Origin: Cladophialophora immunda
Lineage: Eukaryota > Ascomycota > Eurotiomycetes > Chaetothyriales > Herpotrichiellaceae
Length of the DNA stretch: 64,000 nt
Assembly: GCF_000835495.1 (NCBI RefSeq)
Contig: NW_015622541.1
Span: 4,278,001 to 4,342,000 of the forward strand
Direction of reading: 5' to 3'
Positions 21,591 to 33,938 of the stretch are shown here, piece by piece (within the stretch, counting starts at the first letter, position 1; each line of letters opens with the position of its first letter). A model generated the notes under the pieces. It was not told the DNA's origin. It ran no database searches and saw only the letters and a list, made by a program, of their open reading frames with translations. Both the position numbers and the translations under genes were made by a program.

Positions 21591-22643
21591 ATGGAAGGCA
21601 ACTACGCTTTTATCGGTTTGTGCAGGCCACTTTTATTTGACATCTTCTCACTGACGCGCCGCAGGCCTTGGGGCCATGGGATACGCCATGGCCAGCAACC
21701 TACGCAAAAAGATGCCGGCATCCTCGACCCTCTATGTTTATGACGTCTACCAACCATCATCTGAGCGCTTTGCCTCCGAGTACAGCAGTATGGGGCCTGT
21801 TGTGATCGCGAAGGACGTCAAGGAAGCCGCGGCTAACTCCAAATTTGTCGTCTCAATCGTCCCGACGGCTCAAAACGTTCGAGAGGTGTACCTCGACGCC
21901 ACTTCGGGCTTGATTGCCGCGCCCCAAGATCCCGAGCGCTTGATATTGGAGTGTAGCACAATCGATTCGGACTCGGCTCGAGAGGTCGGAGAGCTACTGA
22001 GGGCGTCCAGGCATGGTCATTACGTCGACACGCCTGTGTCGGTAAGTCCCCTCGTGTTACTGGAATGGGCAGCAACTCAGCAGTCTAGGGTGGCGTTCCA
22101 GCCGCCGAAGCGGGCATTCTCTCCTTCATGATCGGTAGCAAACCACGGTCAGAAGAAGATCCGGCGCCATCGCGGATCAGTCACGTTCTGACAATGCTTG
22201 GTCGACCCGAAAAGTTCTTCTGGTGCGGGCGACTGGGCGCGGGCCTGGCCGCCAAAATCGCCAACAACTACATTTCGTGCACGTCGTTGCTGGTGATCGC
22301 CGAAGCCATGGCCGTGGGCGTCAGGAACGGGATCGAGCCAAGACTGCTGCAGGACGTGATTCACAATTCCTCGGGCCAGAGTTTCATGTCGGACCATGTC
22401 AATCCCGTCCCCGGTGTGGTTCCGCATGCGCCGAGCAGTAACAACTGGAGGTTAGGTTTCAAGACGCAGATGATGATCAAGGATATTGGGTTGGGCGTCA
22501 ATGCAGCTAAGAAAGTCGGGATTTCGCCCACAATGGCGGAGGCGGCGATCGAGGTGTGGAAGAAAGCGGCTGAAGATCCACGTTGCGTCGACAGGGACGG
22601 GTCTTCTGTCTGGCTCTATATCAACGATATCAAAGAATCATGA
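21591..22643 (+). CDS. 3-hydroxyisobutyrate-dehydrogenase-like beta-hydroxyacid dehydrogenase
   Basis: Three exons (21591-21615, 21665-22041, 22089-22643) give 318 residues. Exon 1 is only 25 nt; splicing yields the NAD-binding start YAFIGLGAMGYAMA. The substrate-binding signature DTPVS-GGVPAAEAG is rebuilt across intron 22042-22088, and the catalytic Lys lies in GAGLAAKIANNYI. Family members oxidise beta-hydroxyacids (3-hydroxyisobutyrate, tartronate semialdehyde) or reduce imines. There is no clear mitochondrial presequence, so a cytosolic pathway-specific member is likelier than the valine-degradation enzyme. It may act on the acid produced by the neighbouring hydrolase. Confidence 0.9.
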
Positions 22644-22879
22644 AATGACCCATGTATAGGATTCCAAGACGATGGGAGACCGCACAGAAGAGTTGTCGCT
22701 TCCCTCCCTGAAAATGACACTATATATATCTAGAGCAACGGCTGCACGTTGACACTAGCGCTCCGGGGTAGAGATTGACCTACACTAGACTGTCAGGGCC
22801 TTCCCGCACTGGCGAATCAGGCTATCGAGCCACCATCCATCTAGGCCACCTCTTCAGACAGCGCAGGTGGATGCAGTGA

Positions 22880-24765
22880 TCAGACCTTGTCCGCCTGCTC
22901 GATTTCGATCACGTCAACTTTCGCCATGACATTAACACCGGCCGCCTCCTTGGTGCACACATAAGTCTCGAATTTTCGAGTCGGAACGCGCTATGAGGTA
23001 CCCGTTAGCAAACTCTAGATCCTAGCGAAGTAGAGAAGGAGGGGAAAATGGGGGAGAAGAAAGTCGTACGTTCAAGAACATCTCGTCAATCTCTTCCAAA
23101 GAACGGTCTTTCGTCTCCGGGAGATACAGGATGGCCAAGACGAAGACGATTGTCGCCAGCGGCCCAAAGATGAAGCCGACCTTGGTCCCGAGGTTGGCGT
23201 AGTCGGTGTTGATCAGGTAAGGGATGCAGGTGATGACGACGAGGGCGCCGAACCAATTGGCCGACAGCGCGCACGACACGGTCTTGGACCGCAGGCGGTT
23301 CGAAGGCACCTCGCCCGTCACGATGGGGCCGATGGACCCCCAGGTGGCCGCGAAGCTGAAGACGTAGATGCAGATGAAGGCGATGATGCATTTGTTGGCC
23401 GCGTCGCTGCCCGGCGCGGCCTGCGCGATGATCGCGAACAGGAACATCGACGCCGCGCAGACGCCGGCGCCGACGATGAGGAGGATCCGGCGCCCAATGA
23501 ACCGCACGGCGACGAAGGCAAAAATCACTGCCGCGACTTGGCACGCATTGATGATGACGGTGATCACGAAGGCGTCGTTGAACCCAATCAGGTTGAAAAA
23601 GTACGTCGAGTATCTGCCCAATGTTCGTCAGTGATGACAACTTCAAGAGGTCTAATCGACCAAATGTGCGAGGCCTACCCCGAGATGAAGGCGATGCCCT
23701 GTGCATGTTGGCCGCCCATACAGAGCATGCCGATCAAAGTCCGTCGTCGATTCGTGCCCGAGAAACACTCGCGATACGACGTCGACGCATCCAAAGTTCG
23801 TTCAAGCTCGGTAAACGCAACAGCCTCTTTGATCTCGTCGTTGAGCTCGTCCCGCTGCGCATGCTTGCCTCGTATCTTGGCTAACGACGCTCTCGCCTCG
23901 TCGTATCGATCACGGGTTATAAGCCATCCTGATGTATGTTAACACTTGTGGGATTTCGAATCTGGCAAGGAAGGGGAGGTCTAACGTGGAGATTCGGGTA
24001 TGAACCATACCAGCGTCACCAAGACGAGGGGTGGAAACATGGTCACGAGCAGAGGGACGCGGTAACTCCAGCGGTTGGTCCATTGGTATGTCCCCTGGTC
24101 GACGCAGGCGCCGATGAAATTAGGGAGGTTGATGTTGAACTGATACAGGATGACGATGAGACCTCGGATGTGCGCCGGGGCGGTCTCGCTCCAGTACGTA
24201 ATCGCAAAGTTCCCGGCAAAGCCCATGGACATCCCAGTGAAGGCTTTGCCGACGATCAAGGCGCCATAGTGTGGTATCATGCCAAAGCCGGACCCGCTGC
24301 CACAGGAGTCAGTTCGGAAAACATCAACAGAGATAATTTGGCTCCCAGATTCCTACAGTAGACCAGTAATGCCGCAGACGATCAGCCCAGCCTTGCGACC
24401 AAATCTTGCACCGATCCAGCCCGAGCAGAGAGCTGCGAGAAATCCAAAGCCCACTAGTGTCCCATTCATGGCGGTGGTGGAGCCGGCGGTGATGCTGTAA
24501 ACACCTGCTTGGGAATCGTAGTAGCCGAAATCCTTGAGCCATCTATGTTGTATGAGGTGTTAGCAGGATGCGATGTGCGTCAGTGACTGAGTAGTAGTGA
24601 ATCTACATACTGTTGCATGGCAAGGAAACCTCCTCCCGTGCCCTGATCAAAGCCAAAGGCTGTTGCAGCAAAGGAGGCGATGAAGCAATAAGCGCAGACT
24701 TTCCAATTCTTTTTCCAGAAGCCCACGTCGGGAGGAGCGGTTGTCTGAGATATTCCTTCCGCCAT
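22880..24765 (-). CDS. MFS sugar-porter-type transporter
   Basis: Six exons (24611-24765, 24357-24542, 23986-24296, 23679-23928, 23070-23613, 22880-22990) give 518 residues. Sugar-porter signatures occur in order: GFDQGTGGGF in helix 1, GARFGRKAG in loop 2-3, PESPRWLITRDR after helix 6, VRFIGRR in loop 8-9, and PETKDRSLEEIDEMF at the C terminus; the tail motif RVPTRKF is typical of fungal members. Twelve plasma-membrane helices are expected. It probably imports a sugar, sugar acid, quinate-like or glycosylated substrate, which would fit a catabolic cluster. Convergent with the dehydrogenase gene. Exons 2-4 were inferred from splice consensus and frame. Confidence 0.9.
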
Positions 24766-25794
24766 ATTTGCGAGGAGTCTTCTACGCAACTGAAAGGTAG
24801 GTTGATAGATCCTGATATCCCCAACTGAGTCAGGATGTGAAGTCTTTATAAGCTTGTCGGTAGCGAGTCATTGCAGCACTGTATGGTACCGGGGAGAATT
24901 CCTGTGTTCGTCGCCTGACTTTGCCCTGCTGAAGTGGCGGTGCTAGACCGGCACTTTGAGATTAAGCAGAAATTGTATGGGGAAGGATGTTTCACGTTTT
25001 AGCACAGAGAAACCGGAGTCTGGTGATGGGGTTGCTGCAACGCAAACTCGAATGTGGCCACGGGAACAGCGCTTGAAGCTCCCGCTTCTAGACTACTTCG
25101 CCGCCCCGAATTATGTAGCACGATGTCTCCGCAAATTTCATTACCTAGGTATTTCTTTAGTGCCTCCCCCGGAGTATCCCCATGTTTTCGCTTGGACCGA
25201 CATGGAAATGGGCCGACCCACTCTGGGACCTCTGGGGTTACCGAATAAGGAGATATTTCCTTTGTAGGCAATTCGCCTCAGAGTTTCCGAGGCATTTCAT
25301 TCGCCCAACCTGCAAACTAGCCCCAATTCTGCCGTGTAAGTGTGATGCCTTTCCGGTTTCTGGCACCCGAGGGTTGGTTGAACTTCCCCGGTGTCGTTGC
25401 CTTACACACGTCCAATATTCTGTCAGAACTGCAGAGTCTTGTCACCGCTCCAGTTCTTCCGGCCTTGCAACGGTTCTTCCGATCTCTGGAGGATCCTGTT
25501 TCAGCAGCAGATACCTACTCCTCCAGCGAGGTCGAGGAAATTTACCCCGGGGGCTCTATCATTCATCCAACAATTGTTCTCGGATGCGCGCTATGCTGTA
25601 TTGCCTGGTAGATCGGCTGACTAGTTGTAAGGATGAAGTTCAAGCGAGACCCTCATCAAATGCACGTCCTATGAGGAATAGATGCCACGGCCTAGGCACA
25701 TAGTTGTTTCAATTGGTTTATCCAGGGCAAGTACGATGCTGAAACTCAGCTGCCCCATGCATACATGGTTCATTTCCTTTCTGTAAGGCAAAAT
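24766..25794. other. intergenic, about 1 kb
   Basis: Transporter promoter side plus the 3' flank of the esterase. ORFs up to about 173 codons exist but overlap in several frames with no recognisable domain; I do not call a gene. No repeat seen. Confidence 0.4.
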
Positions 25795-26849
25795 TCACCC
25801 CAAACATCTCTTGACGAAGTCGATTATATCATTGATTGCCTGGCTGGTCACGTCCAGATCCACAACCAGGTATCCATGGGGCGAACCGGGGTAAACGATC
25901 AATTCCGCCTCGTTGCCAGCAAGTTCCCACTTCGTCGCCATGAGAAGGCTGTCGTCTAGCAGCGGATCTTCCGCCCCGACCCCAAAAGTCGCCGGCGGCA
26001 AATTCTGGAAATCTGCGTGGTAAAGAGGCGACCACGCAGGTCGCTTGATGCGTTCCAACGACCCAAAGACGTCGGGCGGCAGAGCCAGCCACATGAAATT
26101 CTCACGCTCTTGGGGAAAGTCACCCGTGTCGGCTCTGGCTGCGCGGGCACTGGGCAACAGCGAGAGGTCGTAGATCCCGTACGTCGGTACAATGCCCGCC
26201 AGAGCCTTGCGAACGTCGACCCCCTTCTCGTCACGCAAACGGAGAGTCGTCTGGACAGTCAGGTAGGCGCCGGCCGACTCACCGCCTATGAAACGCAGGG
26301 TCTGGCCGATTTTCTCCTTTGCTTCGGTGGACAGGAGATACATGGCTGCGTCGAGGCAGTCGTCTGCGCCGGCCGGCAGTTTGTGTTCGGGGGCGAGGCG
26401 ATACTCCACAGACGCCATGACCAGGTGTGTCCGCTCGGCGAGGTCGCGGAGGACGTTGTCGTGCAGTGACGCCGATCCGATGACGAAGCCTCCTGGAGGT
26501 GAATTGTCAATACCCCAGAGCCGACAAAGCCATACGTAGGGAACCTACCTCCATGGATAAAGAGGAAGACGCCACGAGCTGGGTGTTCCTTGGGGCGGAT
26601 GATGCGCAGGGGGATGTTGTCGCCTCCATATGACGACGGCACAGACACATTGAATGCGTCTTGGTCATAGGTCGGCGCATCGAATACTGCCTTCCCTTCA
26701 CTCTCCAGCCGGCTGTATTGCTCTCGGGATTCACAACTCCAGAAATGCGCCATGGACTTCTTCGCGGTGAGGTACTGCTCCGACTGGGAGAGTCTGAACT
26801 TGAGCTGTTCTGCCGAACATGGTGCCTGCTTGAGGATGGGACTCGTCAT
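25795..26849 (-). CDS. alpha/beta hydrolase-3 esterase (HSL family)
   Basis: Two exons (26549-26849, 25795-26492), 332 residues. The oxyanion-hole motif H-G-G-G is formed exactly at the splice junction (FIHGG-GFVIG). YRLAPEHKLPA follows, then the nucleophile elbow G-E-S-A-G, the acid in GAEDPLLDD and the His in GSPHGY, all at HSL-family spacing. Without a signal peptide it is probably intracellular. Members in secondary metabolism deacetylate intermediates (versiconal-acetate-esterase type); others hydrolyse short acyl esters. Lies beyond the transporter, so membership of the cluster is uncertain. Confidence 0.9.
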
Positions 26850-27634
26850 TTTCGCTTGGCTGTTTCGTAGCAAGAGTAGAACACGGAGTGGAAAGGAAAG
26901 ATAAACAAATCCGAGTCTCGATACTTATCTTCAGTAGTTCAAAATCATGACAAGATTCAGAATGGCGGTCGTATGCACAGCAGTACGCATCAATGAAAGA
27001 CATGTTAGACTCTGAACAGCCCTTGAGGGTGATTTGCTCAGTAAGTATCGAAACTAGTCCTCGGCCGAGGGGCTCGGGCTAGTGCTGAAGGTCTAAATTC
27101 CTTACAAACACTGCCAGCCACACGAGTGGAGCGCTCTATTCACACCAATATCATGAGCCCAAGTATTGAGTAGGGGGACAGTCACCCGGGGAGAAAAACT
27201 TCTGACTTTCGGTGATCTGCCATTCTCGTGGAAGCATCCCGCAGATACCGAAGTTGGATTCGATAACCGAGGCGTTGAGCCTGCTTCACGAGGAATTGTA
27301 GGCGAGAATTAACTCTCTGGCGAAAGCCATCCTTTGCAAAGGACAGTTGACTTATCCCATTTTCCAGACAAGCCATATAATCTGTGAAAAAGCGAAATAG
27401 GTCTACCACCATCCCAACCGGTTTTGTTGATTATGGAAGTGTAGTAGCAGTGGTCAATCCATCTTGGCTTGGACTCCCTTCCAGAATTACACTCATTCAA
27501 TCCGCAATTGGCACATTAACCCCGCACCACTGAGAAAAGGAAGCAAATCTTCTTCATGCATTTTCATATCAATTCTCGAAGAAGTAGCCACTTCACAGAC
27601 TCGTAGTCGGCACACGCTACGCTCCATGTTGCTA
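26850..27634. other. intergenic, tandem minus-strand genes
   Basis: Esterase promoter and 3' flank of the carboxylesterase. Nothing else recognised. Confidence 0.4.
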
Positions 27635-29409
27635 TTATTGGTGAAGCAGCTCCTCCTTCGTTATTGACATCAACGCACGAGCGCTCTTCTTGAGCATATC
27701 TACCCGTGCTGGAGTAGTGGCTAGGGCCTTCCACTGTGCCGAGCCTGTCCAATCGATCAAGCCAGTCTGGTGGCCGTTGAATGTTTTAATTTGCCCCGAC
27801 AAACTGTATGGCGCCCATGGTTGTTTGCCGTAGACGAACTTGCAAACTGATTCGGTCAGTGCGTCTGCTGTGAGCCGCAGTTCCAACGGCGCCTGTTTCC
27901 CTGCCACAGCCGGAAGTCGGCAGATGAAAACATTGTCAAGTGCGTGATATGCATACCCCAGAAAGGGACTTTGCTCGAAAGTGTCCACTTGATCAAATCT
28001 GTATAGGCTGACCGGCGTCGAAGTATGTGTATGCGAACCCATGGACTCCATCAATGAGCCGAAAGTCGCGTCGCTGGCAAACGCAATTAGAGCTTTCACA
28101 GCCGATTTGGCATCTTGTGTTTTGCTCATGATGCCGTATGTCTCGATGACTTCGTCGGCAAGGCTTGAATCCGGTATAGCAAGTCGGACCGCAGCTTGCA
28201 CCATGTCGATGGACCAGTGATCCCAACCGTGTACGATTCCAAACAGGGCAATCTCGTCGTGGGTCCAGCCAGCAGTAATGCCATCACACCATGAGGGAAA
28301 ATCGCCAACCTTGTCAAGAGGCAACAAGCCATCCTTGTGGAGGAACCACTCAGGATCCCATGTCGGAAGAATGAGAGATGGTGGAGTAAGACTTAGAAGC
28401 TTCTCAACAGACAAGTTCCTGAGAAATTCGAGCTTCTGACAGTCTGATGCGACACCGGTAGAACTGGCCTTCGCAAAGAGGCTGTCAAACGCCTCTTGGG
28501 CTGTTTGGGCTGCTCCCGGAGCCAGAGAAGGTGCAGACATTATCATCGCGCGCTGGCAGATGGGTACGCCCGAGCGTAAATGTGCCAGCACCGACCATGC
28601 GCCAGCGGATTCCCCAGCTATCGTTACATTGCTTCCATCCCCTCCAAAGTAGCAAATATTCTGTTGGACCTGTCCACAACTCTCAGTAACCGGGTTTATA
28701 TCCAAAAACGTAGAGCTATATCTCTTGCTTACCCATTGTAACGCCAGTCGTTGATCATGAAGCCCAACATTTGCAAATCGAACTTCACCTGCGTCACCTG
28801 CTTCTGCCTTGAGTTCCTGGGAATGTAGAAAGCCAAAGTATCCGAGGCGATAGTTGAATGCCACGTAAATGAAGGGCTGGCCCAATTTTGACGCGTATTC
28901 TACGATATAGTTTCCGTCTTCGAAGATTTGGTCAGCTCTCTGGTCTTATGTCTCTTGGGACAAACAAGACGGGATTCCTTACCATACTCTGGCCCGCCGT
29001 CACCAACAACAAACCCTCCACCGTGAATCCATACGAAAACCGGCAGTAGCCCCTCTGAACGCTGAGAAGGGGCGTATACATTCAAGTTCAAGCACTCATA
29101 CTCCGATACAGGCAGAGCATCAGAGTGGACAACGCCGTGGTAGAGATGTTCCCGCCATTTGCGTGGCAGGTCGATGTTTTGAGGACAAATCGGGCCGTAC
29201 CTCTTCGCATCAAAGGTGCCTTTCACCTCCGAGGACTTGATCGGTCGCGCTTGTCGGAAACGAGATGGTATCTCGGCGTATGGAATGCCTAGATAGTTTG
29301 CCACGCCAGATTCTGAAACGAAGCCTTCGATGTGATAGTTACCTACCAAGCAAGTAGTATTGCGTTTGGCAGGGTAACCATCCACGTCGGTCTGCTCGAT
29401 GCTACCCAT
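27635..29409 (-). CDS. type-B carboxylesterase
   Basis: Three exons (28983-29409, 28733-28917, 27635-28669) give 548 residues. Family landmarks are: NYLGIPYAEIP near the N terminus, the EYECLNLNVY signature 2, HGGGF oxyanion hole, GESAGA catalytic Ser, a probable acid in GWTHDEIALFG, and the His in YHALDNVF. No signal peptide is visible, unlike many secreted lipases of this fold, so it may act in the cytosol. Intron 28670-28732 is 63 nt, in frame and has no stop codon; if retained it adds 21 residues just before the nucleophile. Substrate unknown; probably xenobiotic or metabolite esters. Confidence 0.9.
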
Positions 29410-30259
29410 TATCCGTGGATCAATGCGACATGTATTTGTGTCTTCGAGAGTTGTCAATTGAATCCACCACACCGGACAGTGTGTATGCTGTATGAAGGGT
29501 AGACTTTCGAGACTCCGTCCTTCGACCGTCTACGGTACCTTTATAAACAAGGCAAGCTTGGCAGCGCAGACAGTCGCATGTGGCCATTGTTGTTGTTCGC
29601 TTCCATGGACGCTTAAATGTGCCCTAAATCTTGTGAAACATGAGAGCGGCCGAAAGTACATTATTCTCCAGGGACGGGTGAACCAGCGAAGTCAACCATT
29701 GACCCAAGTAGTGGGCTCGGAAAGGGACCATTGGCACAGTGGATAATGTTGGTCGAAACTCATCACAGATTGATCGGAGCACTGGAATATCCTGTCCGAC
29801 TATCTCCAGAAGCTTCAAGGGTTTTTTTCCCTCTCGGGTAGTTGTTTGGCGTTTTGCCCAATGTGTTGGTGGTCGTCAGCCCGATCCGGAAATTCCTTCA
29901 GGAGGGAAAAATGCCTCATTTGGCTCCTTGCATGCTAGCAACTTGCAGTACAGAACTTTAAAAGCGTGACGCTAACGTCAAGGTCACCATGTCAACCCAC
30001 TTCCCCATGTAGCTGCACGGCACGGACAATCTTTACAAGTGGATGATTGGCCGGGCCTTGCGGACAATAACCCAAATGGATGCTGCGAAGCCACCCAACA
30101 AAGCTGGGGAGGGGGCGGACCACACCTGAAGACGCGGACTTCAAACCCCTCGAACGTGTGTGGACAGAGGCCCAGAAACGATTGCCATGTTCGGAGTGGC
30201 GCTGCATGGCATTTCAGCGGCTCCCAAGACCGAACTTGAGTGCAAAACAGAGGCCAAAT
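29410..30259. other. intergenic, about 850 bp
   Basis: Carboxylesterase promoter and 3' flank of the regulator-like gene. No convincing coding or RNA feature. Confidence 0.4.
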
Positions 30260-31991
30260 TCATGCCGGATGGGTGGACGAAGAATGTCCCTGCTTCCATG
30301 CATGCTTGAGCCTCGTGGCGATGTGAGAGGATGGCCAGCCGTGGTCTTTTTCAAGGCGGTGCAGGACACCTAAAAGAACATCTTGCTCCTCGGTATCAGT
30401 GAAAAACTCACCGCCAATAAATATCGCCATGGACGCTTGAACCCAAGCTGGCGTTAACTCTTCGTATGATATTGCGATACTGCAAACATGGAGAACAATA
30501 CGTTTGATTTCGCTGGATATTCGCTGCTTCGCAACTACTGCCCGTGGACCTAAGCGTGGTATTGTAGGGTCCGTTGCTAAAAGCAGAATGCGGGAAAGTT
30601 CGAGGAACTGCACGGCCGTAAGGTGCAGGGTTGACAGATACCAAACGCGATAGAGTAGCGGGCCGGGTGCGCTGCAGGGGCTCTCCTCGAAAAGAGGAAG
30701 AAAGGAGGTTGGCATTTGTTCTTCCCAACGTGCTTCATAGCCTTTCAAGTCTGTCCATCTTTGCACGTTGCTCACCGCATCAGATTCCTTCGCGTCGTAG
30801 CAGAAGTCAAGGACCCGAGCGCAGTGAAGCAAATGTCGATCTGACCAAATCAAATCCTCATAGTCGGACGATTCAATGGTATCAAGAAAAGACCATGCCA
30901 CCAGCGGGTACTGGACACCACGTTGCGTCATGTATGCCGCTGTCAGCTCCTGTCTTAGCGCATTTCGAAACAGGGCGTGTCTGAAGCTCTTCAAATAGTC
31001 AATTGATGGAGCGGACGGCAGCACAGGTTGGTCGATAGCACTATGACTTGATAGTCGAGGATCGGTTTGTTGTAAGATGATCTTTGTCTGCGCGTTCAAG
31101 AAAATTCGTAAAGTGGTGAGAAGCCTCTCCTTGTCTTCTCCTGTTTGGTATCGGCTATCCATTTCTTCATGGAACCTCAAGCTGACGAGCGCCGCTAATA
31201 GATTCTCATCTTCAGCAAAAGCAGTGTGGTCGCAGAGTTCAAGTAGGTTGGCGACGCAAGCATTGTGATGCTGTAAGATTCTGGCGTATGTCAACGACGG
31301 GAGAAGCACACCTCGATATTGACACACCCCATCTTCGGTGCGGTACGTGGGTGAGGAGAACAATACGATCGCAGCGCAGGTGAGGATTGCGTTCAACAAA
31401 GGCGGACACATCCTTGCCCTAGCAGGGACAACCAAGGCTCCATTTCGCAGGGGATCACCAATATCAGCCTGATCCTATTAGCATATCTCCGTATGACCAC
31501 GAAAAGGGGAAGTTTAACAATACCAGCGGCGCTATCTTCTCAATATAGAAATGCATTAAGCATGCACAATGATGGGCCTCGAAGGCCTCGGGCCAAAAGA
31601 AATGGGTTCGCCTAGCTCTTCCGAGGAGGTCCTCGCGTTCTGGGAGAAGCACGTCATTTTCACATGAGATCCCCGGGGTACGAGGGCTCGGATGATGAGA
31701 TGGATATATCTCACGATGTTGCCATATACTCGAGGTTACATCGCCATGGACCGGCGACGAGAAGCCAAGTCCAGCTTCTGAAGGAGAACGTAGATTGGCG
31801 GGGCCGACATGGCAGACGAAAGCGGTGGCAGGAAGTACTTCGCCCAATTCGGTGTTGTGCAGAGGGGTATGTTCTTTTTCAGGATGGTCTCCAACATCTT
31901 CGCCCGTCTGTGTCACTGTTTTACGCCTGGCCTCCTGACGTCGGCGCTGGCGATGATCGACGAATTTGATTGAGCCTCCTGGCCAGAACAC
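30260..31991 (-). CDS. fungal transcription-factor-domain protein, N terminus unresolved
   Basis: The main exon is 30260-31468 and joins across intron 31469-31523 to an upstream exon from 31524 to at least 31991. The C-terminal part has the Fungal_trans_2 pattern of ARCA-like regulators: FYIEKIAPL-ADIGDPLRNGAL, LPSLTYARILQHHN, and helices up to GVLHRLEKDHGWPS. The upstream exon has a basic stretch (RQRRRQEARRK) but no ATG before the helix region, and I find no Zn2Cys6 cluster in any frame up to about 32.9 kb. Either an N-terminal exon is hidden, or the gene has lost its DNA-binding domain. Possibly a degraded or regulator-interfering protein. Confidence 0.6.
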
Positions 31992-33467
31992 GTGTAAGCA
32001 GGAAGAGATATAGCCTCGCGGCCGAGATAATCAAACAGAGCCCCCCAGAGGCAACTGTCTATTTACTAACCTTGACCCGCATTCCTAACCCAAACCTGGT
32101 CGCTCTGAAAGGTCAAGTCATGAAGGCTTGACTTAGCGTTGCGGAATTTGAATTTCCTCTCGCTATGATTTTGTCGTCCTTGTGAAGCATAACTCCTGTG
32201 AGGTCTGTGAGTCTGGCTGACGTATCACCTGGAAGGATATGGCTTGGGACGGGAACGGGCCTGCGGACAACAGCTCAGGTGTGCCTCCAGTCGACTTGAG
32301 GCAGGCGAATAAGATCCGACTTACTCTGACATAACGTCTCGCCACCCCTTCCGCCAGGAGAGACTGGTATGTGAGCAAGATGTGTGCCGCGCGACAGTCA
32401 GTTTGATCACACCTGGATCTTGATCTGGTGCTCAATATTCTGCGACGTTCAAACTTTAAGGTCGCGCCATGCGCTACCAGATGCCATAATTGGCGATGTA
32501 TTTATGAAAACGGCTCTGATTCTTACTGACGAGCCAAAGGGAGTACAAACTCAATGAGGAATCCAAAGTATGACTAACCTGGGTATATTTCGAAAGTTGG
32601 CAGAGAGAGAGAGAGGTCGTTGTCGTTAGCGATGTTGCTGCTTTGGCGACAGCCACGAAATTGCGGGGCGAGCACAGGGCAGCAACATGTTGATCCCTAT
32701 CGGGCTGAGAGCTTCGCGCAGCAGATTTTACACATCCTGGCAACCAAAGATGGGTCAAAACTGTCTGACACTCGCACCGAACGATACCACGAAAACTGCC
32801 CAGTGAGCTTCCTGAAAGCGACATGCCCTACACCGCAAAAGGGGAAGAGGGACAAGGAACGAGGGCAGAGCCCATGGCGGGATGCCTCAATCAAAAGACC
32901 ACAATGACTCCCCGTGGTACGTTGCCCAGCGTTACCGGAAGAAGGAATCCTGGCGACACTCGCAGCTTGGGCTATCTTGACGTTGGCGGTGTCCTCTATG
33001 TCTCATGGCCAATGTATTCCGTTGTACCTACGAAGATGGCAGTTGTTCCGAAATTATCCCTGATGTGCCCACAAGGCGGAGGGCGGTTACGGAACTGCAT
33101 CATCCAACCGCGCACTCCGTCGCGCTGCTGGGCCAAGGCTGCGAGGAAATTTAGGCAGTAACGTAAGGGCAGGGAACTTGTCTGGGTTCCCTGCAGCCTG
33201 TCTGAATAGATGCCCGGCCAAGAGGCAAGTATAGCCGATTGTAAGACCAAGATTAGGGCTCCAGGTGTATTTACTCGGGAAGTCCTCGGTGATGCTCAGC
33301 CAAAGGCTCAGTTAATTCTCAGGTTAAAGCGGCCTTCGCTCATCCTCTAGAATCAAACCGTAAATGGCAATTAGGTTTTCCGTTCTCGAGTAATCTAGGT
33401 ATGCTCTATTCCTGGGTAGGGAGCCATATTGTTGGGCTCAGTCTGATCTAGTTGGATCCAATAGTGC

Positions 33468-33493
33468 CGGCTGCCTATCCGGATAGCCAGCCG
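33468..33493. repeat. 26-bp near-perfect palindrome
   Basis: Left arm CGGCTGCCTATCC and right arm GGATAGCCAGCCG are reverse complements except for one position per arm; the central 12 bp (CTATCCGGATAG) are perfect. It could be a protein-binding site or part of a mobile-element terminus. Confidence 0.7.
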
Positions 33494-33930
33494 TGCGCCG
33501 ATGAAGGGGCATCAACAGATACGCTTTGCTAGCGTCGGCTAGCGACTACGAGTGCTCTCCGGCGGTGTCGACTGTTTCGCGCACACAGCCAAAACTATAT
33601 AGAGCGAGGAAGTCGCCGTGCAACAGGAAGAATTTAGATAGTCAGAATCTCAGAGCAATTGCAACCCATCCATTGCGTGTACAAACAAGCCTGCCAGTCA
33701 ACTCGATATCGCGCTTCTACACTCGCCGCAACACGTATAGCCGGTGAGCTCGCTTGGATGGGAATCCGCTGTCAATTTCCCGTAGATGTTTGCCTTTCCA
33801 CGCGAGGAAGATTAGATCCCAGAGGTTCTGCTTTGTCTACTTAAATCGGGCGCAGTCCGTCTCGTTTATCGACAAATCACATCTTCATATGGGGGCGGGG
33901 TGAGTTCCAGTTGAGGGGGAAGTTGACGCG

Positions 33931-33938
33931 TATATATA
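33931..33938 (+). promoter_or_regulatory. TATA box of coiled-coil gene
   Basis: TATATATA lies 113 bp upstream of the ATG at 34051, a usual distance for a TATA element plus short 5' UTR. Confidence 0.45.

Noticed and set aside
25182..25703. 173-codon ORF between transporter and esterase
   Set aside because: Overlaps other frames of similar length, Cys/Ser-rich random composition, no motif.
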